64,000 nt of DNA from Plantago ovata (Eukaryota > Streptophyta > Magnoliopsida > Lamiales > Plantaginaceae). The DNA is taken from contig CM051456.1 in the NCBI GenBank assembly GCA_028274465.1, forward strand, positions 86,972,753 through 87,036,752, given 5' to 3'. Shown here piece by piece: positions 20,557-32,292 of this stretch. The translations under genes and the position numbers were made by a program. Each line of letters opens with the position of its first letter. Position 1 is the first letter of the stretch. The notes beneath the pieces are model-generated. The model was not told where the DNA came from and made no database searches. It saw only the letters and a list, made by a program, of their open reading frames with translations.

Positions 20557-21940
20557 TGATGAACGTATTTTTGACGCGTTCATCTTGTCTTTTTTACCTT
20601 CTTTTGCTATCTTCTAGCCTTGTTTTTTGGTTAGTTTTGTAGAATAGTGTCACGTTTTGTGTTTTCTGCATTTTCAGGCACTTAGGTACGAAACGGCGTT
20701 TTTGGAGCTAAAAACAAGCCTTTTTGATGGAAAAGATGGTCCCGTTGAAGTTCCCCAATCTTCGTGGCTTGTTCGTAAGTGTTTGAGCTTCAATAAGCAT
20801 TGAGAAGGATGAGTCCAAGGCACCCGAGGGCCATGCGAGGGCAAAAAGATTGAGTTTGAAGACAAAAATCTGCCCAGGAGCCAAGCTAAGCGCCTGGAAT
20901 AGTGAAGCGCTCCGCTTCAATTTCCAGGAGCTTTGGCACAGAAGCCAAGCGAAGCGCTTGGAGTGCCCGAAGCGCTTCGCTTGCCAAGCGCTCCGCTTGG
21001 CTTCTCCAAGCGGTCCGCTTGGCAGCGGTTACGTTTTCGGATTTTCCTTCTTAGATGTGATCTTTGATCATTTTTTGAATATCTTTTCAACTGTAACTTG
21101 GTTTTGGAGAGCTCCTAAGCCCCAAAACTCAGAGAAAACTCATATTACATTGTATTTTAGCTTGGGATTCATCCTTTGTAATCATCTACGGAGAGGTTTT
21201 TTTTGCTTTCCACCGATTAGTGACAGCTTTGGTGGTAACTTGTATCACTCTCTTGTCTTGTAGTTTGATATGATGTATTCTGATTATTATTCATATGAAT
21301 TGATGTCCATGTTGATGAATATGAGTAGCTAAATCTTTTGTGTTGGTGGTAGAATGTAGAATATGCATGTTATGGGTTATGTTTATGCTTACATGAGATT
21401 GTGATTCAATCTTGCTGCAAATCCCTTCATATGATTCTTAGTTGCCTATAAAATATATTCGAATTGAGTATAGTGACAAACTCTTGGTCAATGAAAGCTA
21501 TAGGATTGTATGTTAGAGATTTGCAGCACGCTAGATAAATGGTGTTGGTGACAAGCACCTCTAAAGTATTGATAGTGATCTTTCATGATGTGTGTCTTAA
21601 ATTTGCCTAGACGAGTTGTTTAGCAGACTTGATCGAAGGTTCTACGCACTGAACTTGTAAGCATATACGTAACCCATGCATGTGTATTTGATTTCTACCA
21701 CGAACCGTTTCCAAACTTGTTTACAACAATCCGATTTCTCGTTGCTATTGTTCAAAGGAAACGATTCTCTAAACATTTGAACTCGTTGACTGAAATTACT
21801 TGCAAAAACCTCAAGCAAAGCCACGTTAGGTCCCGAGAGAACGACACTCGGGGACAACTTGCCATTGCACTCTAGTTTCTGTAGTGATAAGTGTTCTTAG
21901 GCTTTTAAACAAATTTAATTGGTGAGAAACGACATCATCA
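20557..21940 (+). repeat. Element D 3' LTR
   Basis: 1384 bp, TGATGAACG to CATCA, near-identical to 12398-13801, with its own palindrome cluster at about 20870-21030. Confidence 0.92.
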
Positions 21941-22778
21941 GTATAGAGAGTTTGAAGGTATGTGAGTTTAAGCACAAGTGAGAGTTTGATCACGTTGTTG
22001 ACACACTTCAACTCTTTGCCGGATGACCTCTATTTATAGTGCAAGTAAGGATCCGTTTGAATTTTAAATTCCAAGGCTTTTGATCCTTAAGATGTCACTA
22101 TCTTGCTTTTGTACTTTCAGCAGCGTCCTTATTTGTCTTATAGTCTTCATGTCCTTTGCGTGTAAGCTTTGCATTTAATGCTTATTTGAATAGAATTCAA
22201 ACAGTAACATTGGAGCGCAAATTCAAGTACTTTCAGCAAGAGGTCACATATGTTCCATCAGCAAGTGGTTAGTCTCAGTTTCAGCAAACACAACCTACTC
22301 TGTCTTTCAGATTTTCACTTATGCAATGCTGTTGCTGAAGTTTCCAATTTCTAAGCAACACGTGCCTTTGTAGATACCAGTGTTCAGCAATCTTCTAGTC
22401 TTCAGATCTTCGAATTCTTCAAGTCTTCAGATCTTCAATAATCTTCAAGATTCTGAGCGGTTTCTAAATGCTTCAACAGTTTCTTTGTAAAAACAAAGTA
22501 CATCGTCAGCAAATGCTTCAATAGGTTATTTTCTTTTCCGAAAATAAGATACATCATAAGCTAAAGCTTCAATAAGTTATTTTCTTTTCAGAAAATAAAA
22601 TACATCGTAAGCGGTAAAAACCATCTTAACTAACACCTAATCTAAGTCTTCAGCAAACGTTCCTCTTTTACAATGTCCTTAAAATTCTAAATTCCTATGG
22701 ACCTTAAGAGTACTAGTTACTGGACTTTCCTTAATTTAGCATGGTTAATTGCTCATCAAAATTACAAGTTTCCTAACA
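21941..22778 (-). repeat. Element C 3' LTR, second part
   Basis: Starts with GTATA (right target duplication of D, 21941-21945) and continues the Cop-A LTR on the - strand to CCTAACA at 22778. The TATA box (CTATTTATA on the + strand) is at 22030-22038. Confidence 0.9.
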
Positions 22779-22780
22779 AA

Positions 22781-22793
22781 TTTCCCCCTTTTT
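22781..22793 (-). other. Polypurine tract of element C
   Basis: AAAAAGGGGGAAA on the - strand, next to the 3' LTR, identical to that of A (60360-60372). Confidence 0.85.
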
Positions 22794-22797
22794 GATG

Positions 22798-23041
22798 TTA
22801 GCAATCCATGGCTAAATTAATTGTTACCCTTTTTGAGGTTTCTGATGTTGAATAAATTAGTTGATTAATGCAAGCATACTTGAATAATTAAACAGTAAGC
22901 AAGTAAATTGCATAATCAAAAACCAATAAGAGTCAAAAGCTTCATTGCTGATAGTTATCTTTCAGAAGTTTACATGAAAAAGCAGAGATAACTTAAACAG
23001 AATCAGCAAACAAAAACTTTAACAAAACGTATTACAAAGAG
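22798..23041 (-). other. Element C 3' untranslated stretch
   Basis: About 240 bases between the end of the third ORF and the polypurine tract. No ORF or recognised motif beyond the recurring TTGCTGA words. Confidence 0.6.
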
Positions 23042-26000
23042 TTAAGCTCTTCCAGATGATTTTCTCAAAACCTCTCTTACACTCTTCTCAGCAAGTGCAG
23101 TAAATTCAACACAGTCCTTTTCGTAGTTTTCCAGAAGCCTACGGACTTGTAGTTGAAGAATTCTTGCGTTTATGCAGGCGGTATGATGATGCTTTTCAGC
23201 ATTCATTTCCATGTAGTTAGTCACCCATAAATGCACCCAATTGCTAGCATGGAGAAGTTGTGTATCTGAAATGCTTTTCGGATGAATCTTTCTTAGCCAG
23301 AGAAGATCTTCTTCTTGATCCTTAGCAGTGAGATAGAAGTACTCATAAGGAATCAATCCAAGTCTCTTCTTTGTTTTCTTTGTTACTGGGTCAGAGTAGT
23401 AAGCAATGCCAGGTGGTTTGATCAGATTTGGTTCTTGTTAGTATGTCTTACCAATGGCGATTCTTCTTACAGAGACCTCAAGATTCAACCATCTCCCAGC
23501 AATATTTCTTGGGAGGGACTCTTCCCTTTGATTTATTTCGACTTTGAGTTCAATCCATTTGAACATTTGATTCAATATGGCTGTAGGAAAGAACTCATTT
23601 ACCATCAAGTCTTCCAGCTTTAAGATCCAGTAACCATGAATGTTTCTGATTACATTCTGAGTGGTTTCTTCATTGCTGGTCTTTGTGTATTCAATGCCGG
23701 AGCCAATAGCAATACTTGCCAGCCTCTTTTCTTCCTGTCTTTGCCTTCTTCTTCTTGTCTTAGCATTGTCTTGATCTCTTGCTGAAGAGTCAGACGAAAA
23801 ATGCTTTGAGTGGCCAGACGGAGTCAAGGCTGTTAAGGGTCTAGCTCTTATGGCTTGAGCTATTGTTTGATTGTCATCATCTTCATTCAGATTGTGATGA
23901 CTTTCAGTATGGCAAAAATCTTGAGTTTCAGCAGCGGTTTTTCTCTTTTTGGTACTTGCTGAATTCAACTCAGATTCTGCTTGCCTTTTAGAACTTTGCT
24001 CTTTTTTAGCAAGTGGTTCTATGGGCAGTGGCTCATCAACAGCAGGAGGGGTTTGGTTTCTTTTTCTGGTACTCTTCTTTTCCCCCTTAGACATGGATTG
24101 CAACATCGGAGTGATGTGCAGAGAATAAAACTCATTGCAATTTTCAGCAAGAGTGCTTAAACTGTTATACTTCATGATGATTTGTTGCTGATCAGAGGTC
24201 ATTTTTGACAACTCTCTTTGAATACTCATCATGTTCTCTTCATGTCTTTTCTCTGTTGCGGCCTTCTCATCCATGAAAGTCTGTGCCTTCACGAGAGCGG
24301 TCTTTGCTAGTTTGAGTGCTTGACTTACATCTTCTTCATAGATTTTGTGATAAAGACTGATGTCTTTCTGAGCTATGGTCAAAGTAGTAGTGCGTCTCAG
24401 CACTGTAGCCAATATCTTTCCAAAGTCAAGTGGGCTCTCAGCAAGCAATGCCTCATCTTCAGCTTTGCAGGCATTATGGACTTCCTTTAGTGCTAAAATT
24501 CTAGGAGTAAACTCCTCAACTCTTGGGAACGGCACTAGATGTGGTGTCAAGCAATGAACCTTAAGTTCGGAAGCAAACTGATCATCACGCGTCAGCAATT
24601 CTGCTCTTAGACCATCGTCTAAATTATTGATGTAATCAGGAGGAGGAATCTGAACAACTTTTGGGTCTCGCTTGGATTGTTCATCCTCATTTTCTGACAA
24701 GTAGTCATCATCCTCAGATTCATCAAGTTGAGCAACTTTAGAACCTTTATCAGTAGCTTCACTTCCTTTTTGTTGAGTGGTTGCTGATGGCAACGCTTCA
24801 GACTCAACAACTGGAGTTTCACCAGTAGTTAGTTTTAATTGAGTTTTAGACTCAATTACTGGAGTTTCGCTAGTAGTAAATGGAAGGGAGGAGACTTCCG
24901 TTGATCTTACTCCTGAAGATTGATCAATTTCTAGATCCTTCGTATGCCTTGCATGGATCAAGAGACTGTTCTAGAGAGCGCGTTGGTAATCTTCATCTTG
25001 TTCTTCATCATCATCAAGGTTTTCTTCAGTAACCTTGGCATCAGAAACTGGACTTTTGCCATTTTTCAAGGCAACCCTTTTTCTGGCATATTCCTCTTCA
25101 GTATCAGCACCTTGCACAGGTGCTTGATTTTCAGCAGCAGCAGGAGGAGTTTGAGATTCTTGCTGAGGTTGTTGTTGTTCAGCTTGCTGATTTTCGGGTT
25201 GAGCATTTTCAGCAACTGTCAACTTCAATCCTCCAGCATCAGGACTTGGACCTTGATTGTCATCATCGTCGTCTTTCTTGTCCTTGAAATCTTTCCCTTC
25301 ATCATCACTGGGAACAGTGGGAATGTTCTCATCTTCTTCTTCTTCATCATCGTCGGTCAGAATGACTAGCTCAACGTGCTTGTACAAAGCAACACTAGTC
25401 ACTTCCTCTTCCTCATTGATTTTGTGGGGATCAGCCACCACAGGTACAAATAAACCTTTGAGCATCACAGCTTGTTCAGTTGGAGAGGCACTCTTGAATT
25501 TTGCCTTCATATTCTCTCTGATTTGAGCAATCAGATTCGAGCTCATTTGCTGAGAATATGACATCTCTTCAGGAAGGATGGAGTGGACAAATGTTTCGAG
25601 CTTCAGTAGAGAAGATCTCTTTTTCTTGTTTGAAAGATGAAGATGGAGATCAGAGAAATCCATTCGCCTGTACCTTTGCCAGTTGCTGACGGACTTAGCA
25701 ACTTGAGACAAAGTAGTCCTTTTGAAGTTCAAGTACAGTTCCTCAGAACTTACTTGATGATCTTCAGTGATGAGTACCACTTCAGTGGTCTCCTTTTGAG
25801 CCTGAAAAAGAAAGTTATTTAGATCAGGAGTGGTTTGGAAAATTGTTTTAGAGTTCATATCTGAAACATGATTTACCTGCTGAGAGTCAGCAAGCTCATG
25901 TAGTACAATTTCCATTCCATGAGGAGCTTGAGTAGCATCCTCCATTTGTTCATCCTGAAATAAATTAGAGTTAGACACAAGTACTAAGCTATCAAACTTA

Positions 26001-28231
26001 GTTTTAATACCAAAATCATTAACTACCTGCTGAGCAGGGAGTGTTGGTTCTGGTGCAGAGGCTTCAACAACCATCTGACTTGCATCTTGAGAAGTCTGTA
26101 GAGATAAAATAATATTAGCAAAAGAATAAGTTTCAGAAATTGAAGTTTTACTGATTGTTGTATTAACTACCTGCTGAAAAAGGACAGGTTGTGGCTCAGT
26201 CCTTTCAGCATTAACAGTTTCTTCAGCTTCTTGGACTGTTTCTTCAGCAGACTTCTGGTTTTGCTCTATTTGAGAAAGCTGTGCGGTTTCAGCAATCTCC
26301 CTTGTCTCTGAACTGACAAGTTGAGCAGAAGCATCTTGACCCTTGAGCTCACTGCTTGTCATGAAGACATCAATGGATTTATTGGATGATTCTTGAATCT
26401 CCAACTCCATTTGTTTGCTTATTTCTTCCAGTACAAGCTGGACTTTGTTGATTGATGTCTTGGGTGAACTTGGGCCAGTATTCTCAGCATCTCGAGATGC
26501 GTCGTTGAATAATGCTTCTTGTGTTTCAGCAACTTGTGGAACTGGAACCATTGCTGTCTCACTAACTGGTCCTTCAGCAAGCGGTGTTTCAGCAACTTGA
26601 TGAGTTGCTTGTTCAGCAACCATCTTTTCAGCAGCATCAGCAAGTGCCGCTCTTTGCAGATCAGCAGCAATGTCACTTGCTGGTTCCAAAGTTGGATCAT
26701 CTAAATTATCTACAATGTAGATATCTGGGACTTGGGCAGGAATTTCATTTCCACTGCCTTGTGGTCTATTCTCAGTAGAGGTATCAACGTTGAGTTGATT
26801 GTTGAAGACTTCCGTAAACACTTCAACATTGCTGACATAGGTTTCAGTAATTACCTCAGCAACATCTACTGGCAAATTCGCATTTGTGTGGGAATTGTCT
26901 GAGAGGTCTTGGACAGCAGGGACTGACTTGCGGGCCAGTGTTTTCTTTCTTTTGTTGCTGGTCCGTTTCTTCTTAGGTACGGGGTTTGCTGATGACGCTG
27001 CAGTCTGAGTGTCCTCATCAGCTTTTCTCTTTTTCTTGTTAGATTTCTCCAGTTTCCCAGAGTCATCTATAGTTGCATTTTCAGCAACGGCTGTTGTACA
27101 CGTACCTTGTTGATTTTCTACAACAGTTTCTTTTGTGTTACCACCACCAACAGCAATTTCATCTCTAAGTTGCTGAGTGGTAACATCTGCAGCTGTTGTA
27201 TACCTTTCTTGCTTGCTTGTGTTGACAACATTTGCAGTTGTTGTCTTCTTAGTTTTCTTTCCAGCAGTCTTAGGTACATTCTGCTTGTAGAATGATCTTC
27301 CCACATTGCACACAGATTTCTTGATTGGCAATGGGTTTCTTAGCTGAATCCTGAAATGTTCAAGGATGTAGCATATCTTGATTCCATACATAACTGGAAA
27401 GGAAGGTGAGACCTTGTTGTCTTCTACCTTTACCTTAAACTTAGTAACACAATCAACAAGCCTGTTGAAAATGTACTTAGCCCAGTTAAGTTCCGTTTTA
27501 TTTTCATGGATATGCATCAGCAATGGCCATCTTCTCAGGCCTACTTGGTCAATTCCTCCAACTTGGGAGTCAAGAACTTTTATTAGTAGTAGAGCTACTA
27601 GACCAAGTGAATGACAGAGATGCTTTCTCTTAACGTGCTTTGTCCAAGTCACGGGAGCAATCTCGCCTTTCTTCATTTTCTCATTTCTGACGTCACTATA
27701 GAAAGCTTCAATTTCTTCGTCAGTGGCAGTGACGTCATCTTCAGTTCCAGTGGTTGGAACCCGAAATATCTCCGCTAAATCAGTCCATTTCAGGACGATT
27801 TGCGTGTTCTGAACTGTAGTAAAGATCACTTTTTCAGTGACTCCTTTACTATCAGTAAGGGACTGGATTTCTGCATTGTTGTAAAATTCCATTGTATCAA
27901 TCATGATCACTTGCTTAGTGCGAGCAGAAAAAAAGTTCATGAGGCCTTGCTGCTTGATAAGCTCAAGCGCCTCTTCATTTTCGTCATCGAGTTCTTGTTC
28001 ATAAAAGTACCTAATGTACTTTTCTTTTGCAAAACCTCCCCATTGCATCAACATCTCACACTTTGCAGTGTCAAGATATGACGGAGGCATAGGTTTTTCG
28101 GATATGCGGTCGTTTTTCAACACAACTTTCGTTGTGTTTGTAGCCAGAGTAGTCACCGGAGCAGTGCGTGTTTCAGCACTGTCAACCTTTGATGACTTTG
28201 AGGACTTAGAAGACTGTCTCTTGGGAGCCAT
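23042..28231 (-). CDS. Element C third coding region ('env-like' by position only)
   Basis: About 5.2 kb after pol, starting MAPKRQSSKSSKSSKVD at 28231. The longest open piece is 1086 residues. N-terminal ~300 residues look folded: CEMLMQWGGFAKEKYIRYFYEQEL, VLKWTDLAEIFRVP, HLCHSLGLVALLLIKVLDS. Then comes a very long acidic, Gln/Glu/Thr/Ser-rich, probably disordered middle with many VAET-type repeats. The C-terminal part has a likely coiled coil (YHKIYEEDVSQALKLAKTA onwards), basic clusters and a folded-looking end (GYWILKLEDLMVNEFFPTA). No signal peptide or transmembrane segment is evident, so an envelope role is not supported. Three candidate mini-introns lie inside. Fossil with a few breaks. 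Confidence 0.7.
25802..25876 (-). other. Candidate mini-intron 3 in element C third ORF (75 bp)
   Basis: On the - strand CAGCAG|GTAAATCATG ... CTTTTTCAG|GCTC. A multiple of three and open in frame. Equivalent to 57227-57301 in A. Confidence 0.55.
25955..26026 (-). other. Candidate mini-intron 2 in element C third ORF (72 bp)
   Basis: CAGCAG|GTAGTTAATG ... TTATTTCAG|GATG on the - strand. Equivalent to 57059-57130 in A. Confidence 0.55.
26096..26170 (-). other. Candidate mini-intron 1 in element C third ORF (75 bp)
   Basis: CAGCAG|GTAGTTAATAC ... CTCTACAG|ACTTCT on the - strand, with a GCTAATAT branch-like site. Equivalent to 56915-56989 in A. Confidence 0.55.
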
Positions 28232-29137
28232 TTCTTTTATAGAGCAAGGAAATGTGTACGAAAAGAGATAGTTTGCTTTTTGACCGGAGTACAGTAGATT
28301 CAGGCTAAAATTTGCAGAGAAGGGAAATGTGAGTTAAAGAATTTTGTCATTTCTCTAACTCCTTCTTTATATAGTGTCTCTGGTGTGTGAGAAACTCAAT
28401 CGATTTGAGCTCTCAGCAAGGGTAAAACAGAGAAACACTGGAGTTAGTGGAGCCTTTGCATTAAATGCGTAGTGGCCCACTAACTTGAAACCGTCATAGC
28501 ACTCTTTCTCTTTGTTTTATTAACCGTTAGATTAGTAACTCCTTTTAATCAATGGCCACGATTGAATTTCATGTCATGATTATTACGAGTTTATCTGTGC
28601 CCGATTAACGTCACAAATTGATTTTACCGAGTTTTAAGGGAATAGATTGCTTGCTGAAATAGAAAAGAATCTTTTCAGCGAGTTTGAATTATCAACCTAG
28701 ATACTTGCTGAAAGTTCCCCCTTACTTAGATATCTCATATTTTCTTAAGTTTAAAAGATATTTCTGATTTCCCGTATCAGTAAATTCTTTTGTACTTGAG
28801 ATATCCTTTGGTAAAATCTGAGAGATGAGCTTTGCTCTTTTTCTGAGTTCCTTTCTCACAAAATTCCTTTGATACTTGAATACCTGTTTCAGTATCTTTG
28901 ATTGTCTGAGTGCCTGTTTCAGCAATCCTTAAGCTCTTTCTTTTACTGAGTGCCTGTCTCAGCAAGTGATCAAGTTTCCTAATAAATACCTGTTTTGAAG
29001 GAATTACTTGCTGAATGCTTGTTTTAGCAAACATGTAGTGACCTATCATTTCTTAGAAGAAATCAGTGACTGAGTCTTTTAAACAGGAATACTTGGCTTG
29101 CTGAATACCTGTTTCAGCATTCTGCCAAGTGTATCCT
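28232..29137 (-). repeat. Spacer between RNase H and third ORF in C, with degenerate CTGAAACAGG repeats
   Basis: Noncoding spacer. At about 28700-29130 a unit like GCTGAAACAGGCATTCAG(C/T)AAGT recurs many times in degenerate form (seen on the + strand as CTGAATACCTGTTTCAGC). The matching array in A is at 54000-54375. Confidence 0.7.
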
Positions 29138-30728
29138 TTATTGAGGTAGTTCAATCAATCCAAGGTTATACCTTAGTATTGCGAACCTATTGTCCGGTAG
29201 GGGCTTGGTAAAGATGTCAGCAAGCTGATCATCAGTGCCTACTTTCACAACTTCAATATCACCTTTTTCCACATGATCTCTAATTAAATGATGTCTAATG
29301 TCAATGTGCTTAGTCCTTGAGTGAAACTTAGGATTTTGCGTGATTGCAATAGCACTTGTATTGTCACAAAAGATTGGTGTTTTCTTTGCAGAAATACCAT
29401 AATCTCTTAATTGTTGCTGAATCCATAGGATTTGAGCTGTGCAACAACCAGCTGCAATGTATTCAGATTCAGTAGATGAATTGGCAACACAGGTTTGCTT
29501 CTTGCTGAACCATGATATTAATCTAGTACCCAAAAACTGACAAGTTCTAGAAGTACTTTCTATCAAGAGTTGATCCTCCATGATCAGCATCAGAATAACC
29601 AACCAATTCAAGTCCAGAATCTTTAGGATACCATAATCCAACATTGACTGTACCTTTAACATATTTCAGTATCTTGATTGCCTTTTTGTAGTGTGATTCT
29701 CTTGGATCAGATTGGAATCTTGCACACACACAAACAGCATACTGAATGTCAGGTCTACTTGCTGTTAGATACAACAAGGAACCAATGAGCTTCCTATACT
29801 TGTGTTCTTCAACACTTTTGTCCTCTTTAGTATAGCCCAATTTGGTACCAACACTCATAGGGATCTTTTCAGGTTTCTCATCCTCTTTGATCCTAAACTT
29901 TATGAGCATTTCTTTCGCATACTTTGCTTGATTTATGAATATTCCATCTTTGAGTTGCTTGACTTGCAATCCTAGGAAATAATTCAATTGTCCCATCATA
30001 CTCATTTCAAACTTATTTGTCATGAGTTTGGCAAAATCATCACAAAGTTGCTTGTCCTTAGATCCAAAAATTATGTCATCCACATAAATTTGAACTAAGA
30101 GTATTTTACCATCATGGTTCATGGTAAATAAGGTTTTGTCAACTTCACCTTTCTTGAAACCATTTTCCAGCAAGAACTTAGCCAAGGTATCATACCATGC
30201 TCTTGGTGCTTGCTTTAGACCATATACAACTTTCTGAAGCTTGTATACCATCTTGATTTCTGAGGGAAGTTCAAAGCCAGGGGGTTTTTCTAGGTAGACT
30301 TCTTCAGCAAGTTCACCATTTAAGAATGCACTTTTAACATCCATTTGGTAAACAATGAAGTCATTGTGAGCAGCAAAGGCCAAGAGAAGCCTAATTGCAT
30401 CCAATCTTGCAACTGGTGCATAAGACTCATCATAGTCCAATCTTTCCGTCTGACAGTAACCTTGAGCAACTAAACGTGCTTTATTTCTTGTTACTTCACC
30501 AGACTCGCTCAGCTTGTTTCTGAACACCCACTTTGTACCAATAGTTTTCTTGTCTTCAGCAAGTGGCACAAGTTTCCAGACTTTGTTTCTTTCAAATTGA
30601 TCCATTTCTTCTTGCATTGCCTTTATCCATTCAGAATGCTTTAAAGCTTCTTCTATGGTTTTAGGTTCAATTTCTGACACAAAGCAAGAGAACAATGATT
30701 CTACTTATACGACAATTGCTTCTTCAGC
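29138..30728 (-). pseudogene. Element C reverse transcriptase and RNase H region
   Basis: Copia [85 protein letters not shown] and catalytic YVDDIIFGS. RNase [10 protein letters not shown]-like block, STESEYIAAGCCTAQILW, IFCDNTSAIAI, TKHIDIRHHLIRDHV and the terminal LADIFTKPLP. These are textbook copia/SIRE motifs. The region is bounded on the right by the insertion of element E and its upstream part resumes at 40066. Broken fossil. Confidence 0.9.
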
Positions 30729-30733
30729 AAGTC
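30729..30733. repeat. Target site duplication of element E, left copy (AAGTC)
   Basis: AAGTC before TGATGAACG; second copy at 40061-40065. Confidence 0.9.
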
Positions 30734-32150
30734 TGATGAACGTATTTTTGACGCGTTCATCTTGTCTTTTTTACCTTCTTTTGCTATCTTCTAGCCTTGT
30801 TTTTTGGTTAGTTTTGTAGAATAGTGTCACGTTTTGTGTTTTCTGCATTTTCAGGCACTTAGGTACGAAACGGCGTTTTTGGAGCTAAAACGAGCCTTTT
30901 TTATGGAAAAGATAGCCCCGTTGAAGTTCCCCAATCTCCGTGGCTTGTTCGTAAGTGTTTGAGCATCAATAAGCATCGAGAAGGATGAGTCCAAGGCACC
31001 CGAGGGCCATGCGAAGGCAAAAAGATTGAGTTTGAAGACAAAAATCTGCCCAGAAGCCAAGCTAAGCGCCTGGAATAGTGAAGCGCTCCGCTTCATTTTC
31101 CAGGAGCTTTGGCACAGAAGCCAAGCGAAGCGCTTGGAGTGCCAAAGCGCTTCGCTTGCCAAGCGCTTCTCTTGCCAAGCGCTCCGCTTGGCTTCTCCAA
31201 GCGATCCGCTTGGCAGCGGTTACGTTTTCGGATTTTCCTTCTTAGATCTGATCTTTGGTTATTTTTTGGAGATGTTTTGAACTGTAACTTCATTTTGGAG
31301 AGTTCCTAAGCCCCAAAACTCAGAGAAAACTCATATTACATTGTATTTTAGCTTGGGATTCAAGGTTTTGATTGGAATTCATCCTTTGTAATCATCTACG
31401 GAGAGGTTTTCTTTGATTTCCACCGATTAGTGACAGCTTTGGTGGTAACTTGTATCACTCTCTTGTCTTGTAGTTTGATATGATGTATTCTGATTATTAT
31501 TCATATGAATTGATGTCTATGTTGATGAATATGAGTAGCTAAATCATTTGTGTTGGTGGTAGAATGTAGAATATGCATGCTATGGGTTATGTTTATGCTT
31601 ACATGAGATTATGATTCAATCTTGCTGCAAATTCCTTCATATGATTCTTAGTTGCCTATAAAATATATTCGAATTGAGTATAGTGACAAACTCTTGGTCA
31701 ATGAAAGCTATAGGATTGTATGTTAGAGATTTGCAGCATGCTAGATAAATGGTGTTGGTGACAAGCACCTCTAAAGTATTGATAGTGGTCTTTTATGATG
31801 TGTGTCTTAAAGTTACCTAGACGAGTTGCTTAGCAGACTTGATCGAAGGTTTTACGCACTGAACTTGTGAGCATATTCGTAACCCATGCATGTGTATTTG
31901 ATTTCTACCACCAACCGTTTTCCAAACTTGATTACAACAATCTGATTTCTCGTTGCTTTGTTCAAAGGACACGATTCTATAAACATTTGAACTCGTTGAC
32001 TGAAATTACTAGCAAAAACCTCAAGCAAAGCCACGTTAGGTCCCGAGAGAACGACACTCGGGGACAACTTGCCATTGCACTCTAGTTTGTGTAGTGATAA
32101 GTGTTCTTAGGCTTTTAAACAAATTTAATTGGTGAAAAACGACATCATCA
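30734..32150 (+). repeat. Element E 5' LTR
   Basis: 1417 bp, TGATGAACG to CATCATCA, with palindrome cluster at 31040-31222. Confidence 0.92.
31040..31222. repeat. GCGNNNCGC palindrome cluster, E 5' LTR
   Basis: Modules AAGCGCTCCGCTT, CCAAGCGAAGCGCTTGG, AAAGCGCTTCGCTTG, CCAAGCGCTCCGCTTGG and CCAAGCGATCCGCTTGG. The number of modules differs between the E LTRs and those of D. Confidence 0.85.
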
Positions 32151-32153
32151 ATT

Positions 32154-32171
32154 TGGCGCCGTTGCCGGGGA
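32154..32171 (+). other. Primer binding site of element E
   Basis: TGGCGCCGTTGCCGGGGA. Confidence 0.9.
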
Positions 32172-32292
32172 CTTAACTCCTTTGGTTGGTGTTTTTGTAT
32201 TGGTTTTTTCAGCCAACATCTCTTCTTTGTCTCATTTTTGTTTTTGTTTCTTTTGCTTGAGATACTCACTATCTTGTATTTCAGGTGAGTGC

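Larger units (their letters stand above)
12398..21940 (+). mobile_element. Element D: non-autonomous Athila-like Ty3/gypsy element (family Ath-2)
   Basis: 9543 bp with two LTRs of about 1.4 kb (TGATGAACGT...CATCA), primer site, gag, protease, an extra ORF and a polypurine tract, flanked by GTATA. No RT, RNase H or integrase was found in any frame between protease and the 3' LTR. Sister element E has the same layout, so this is a family trait. LTRs differ by about 2% by eye. Structurally whole; coding parts have few breaks. Confidence 0.92.

Noticed and set aside
23042-28231. Calling the copia third ORF a viral envelope gene
   Set aside because: Position matches the 'env-like' ORF of SIRE elements, but no signal peptide, membrane anchor or cleavage motif is visible.
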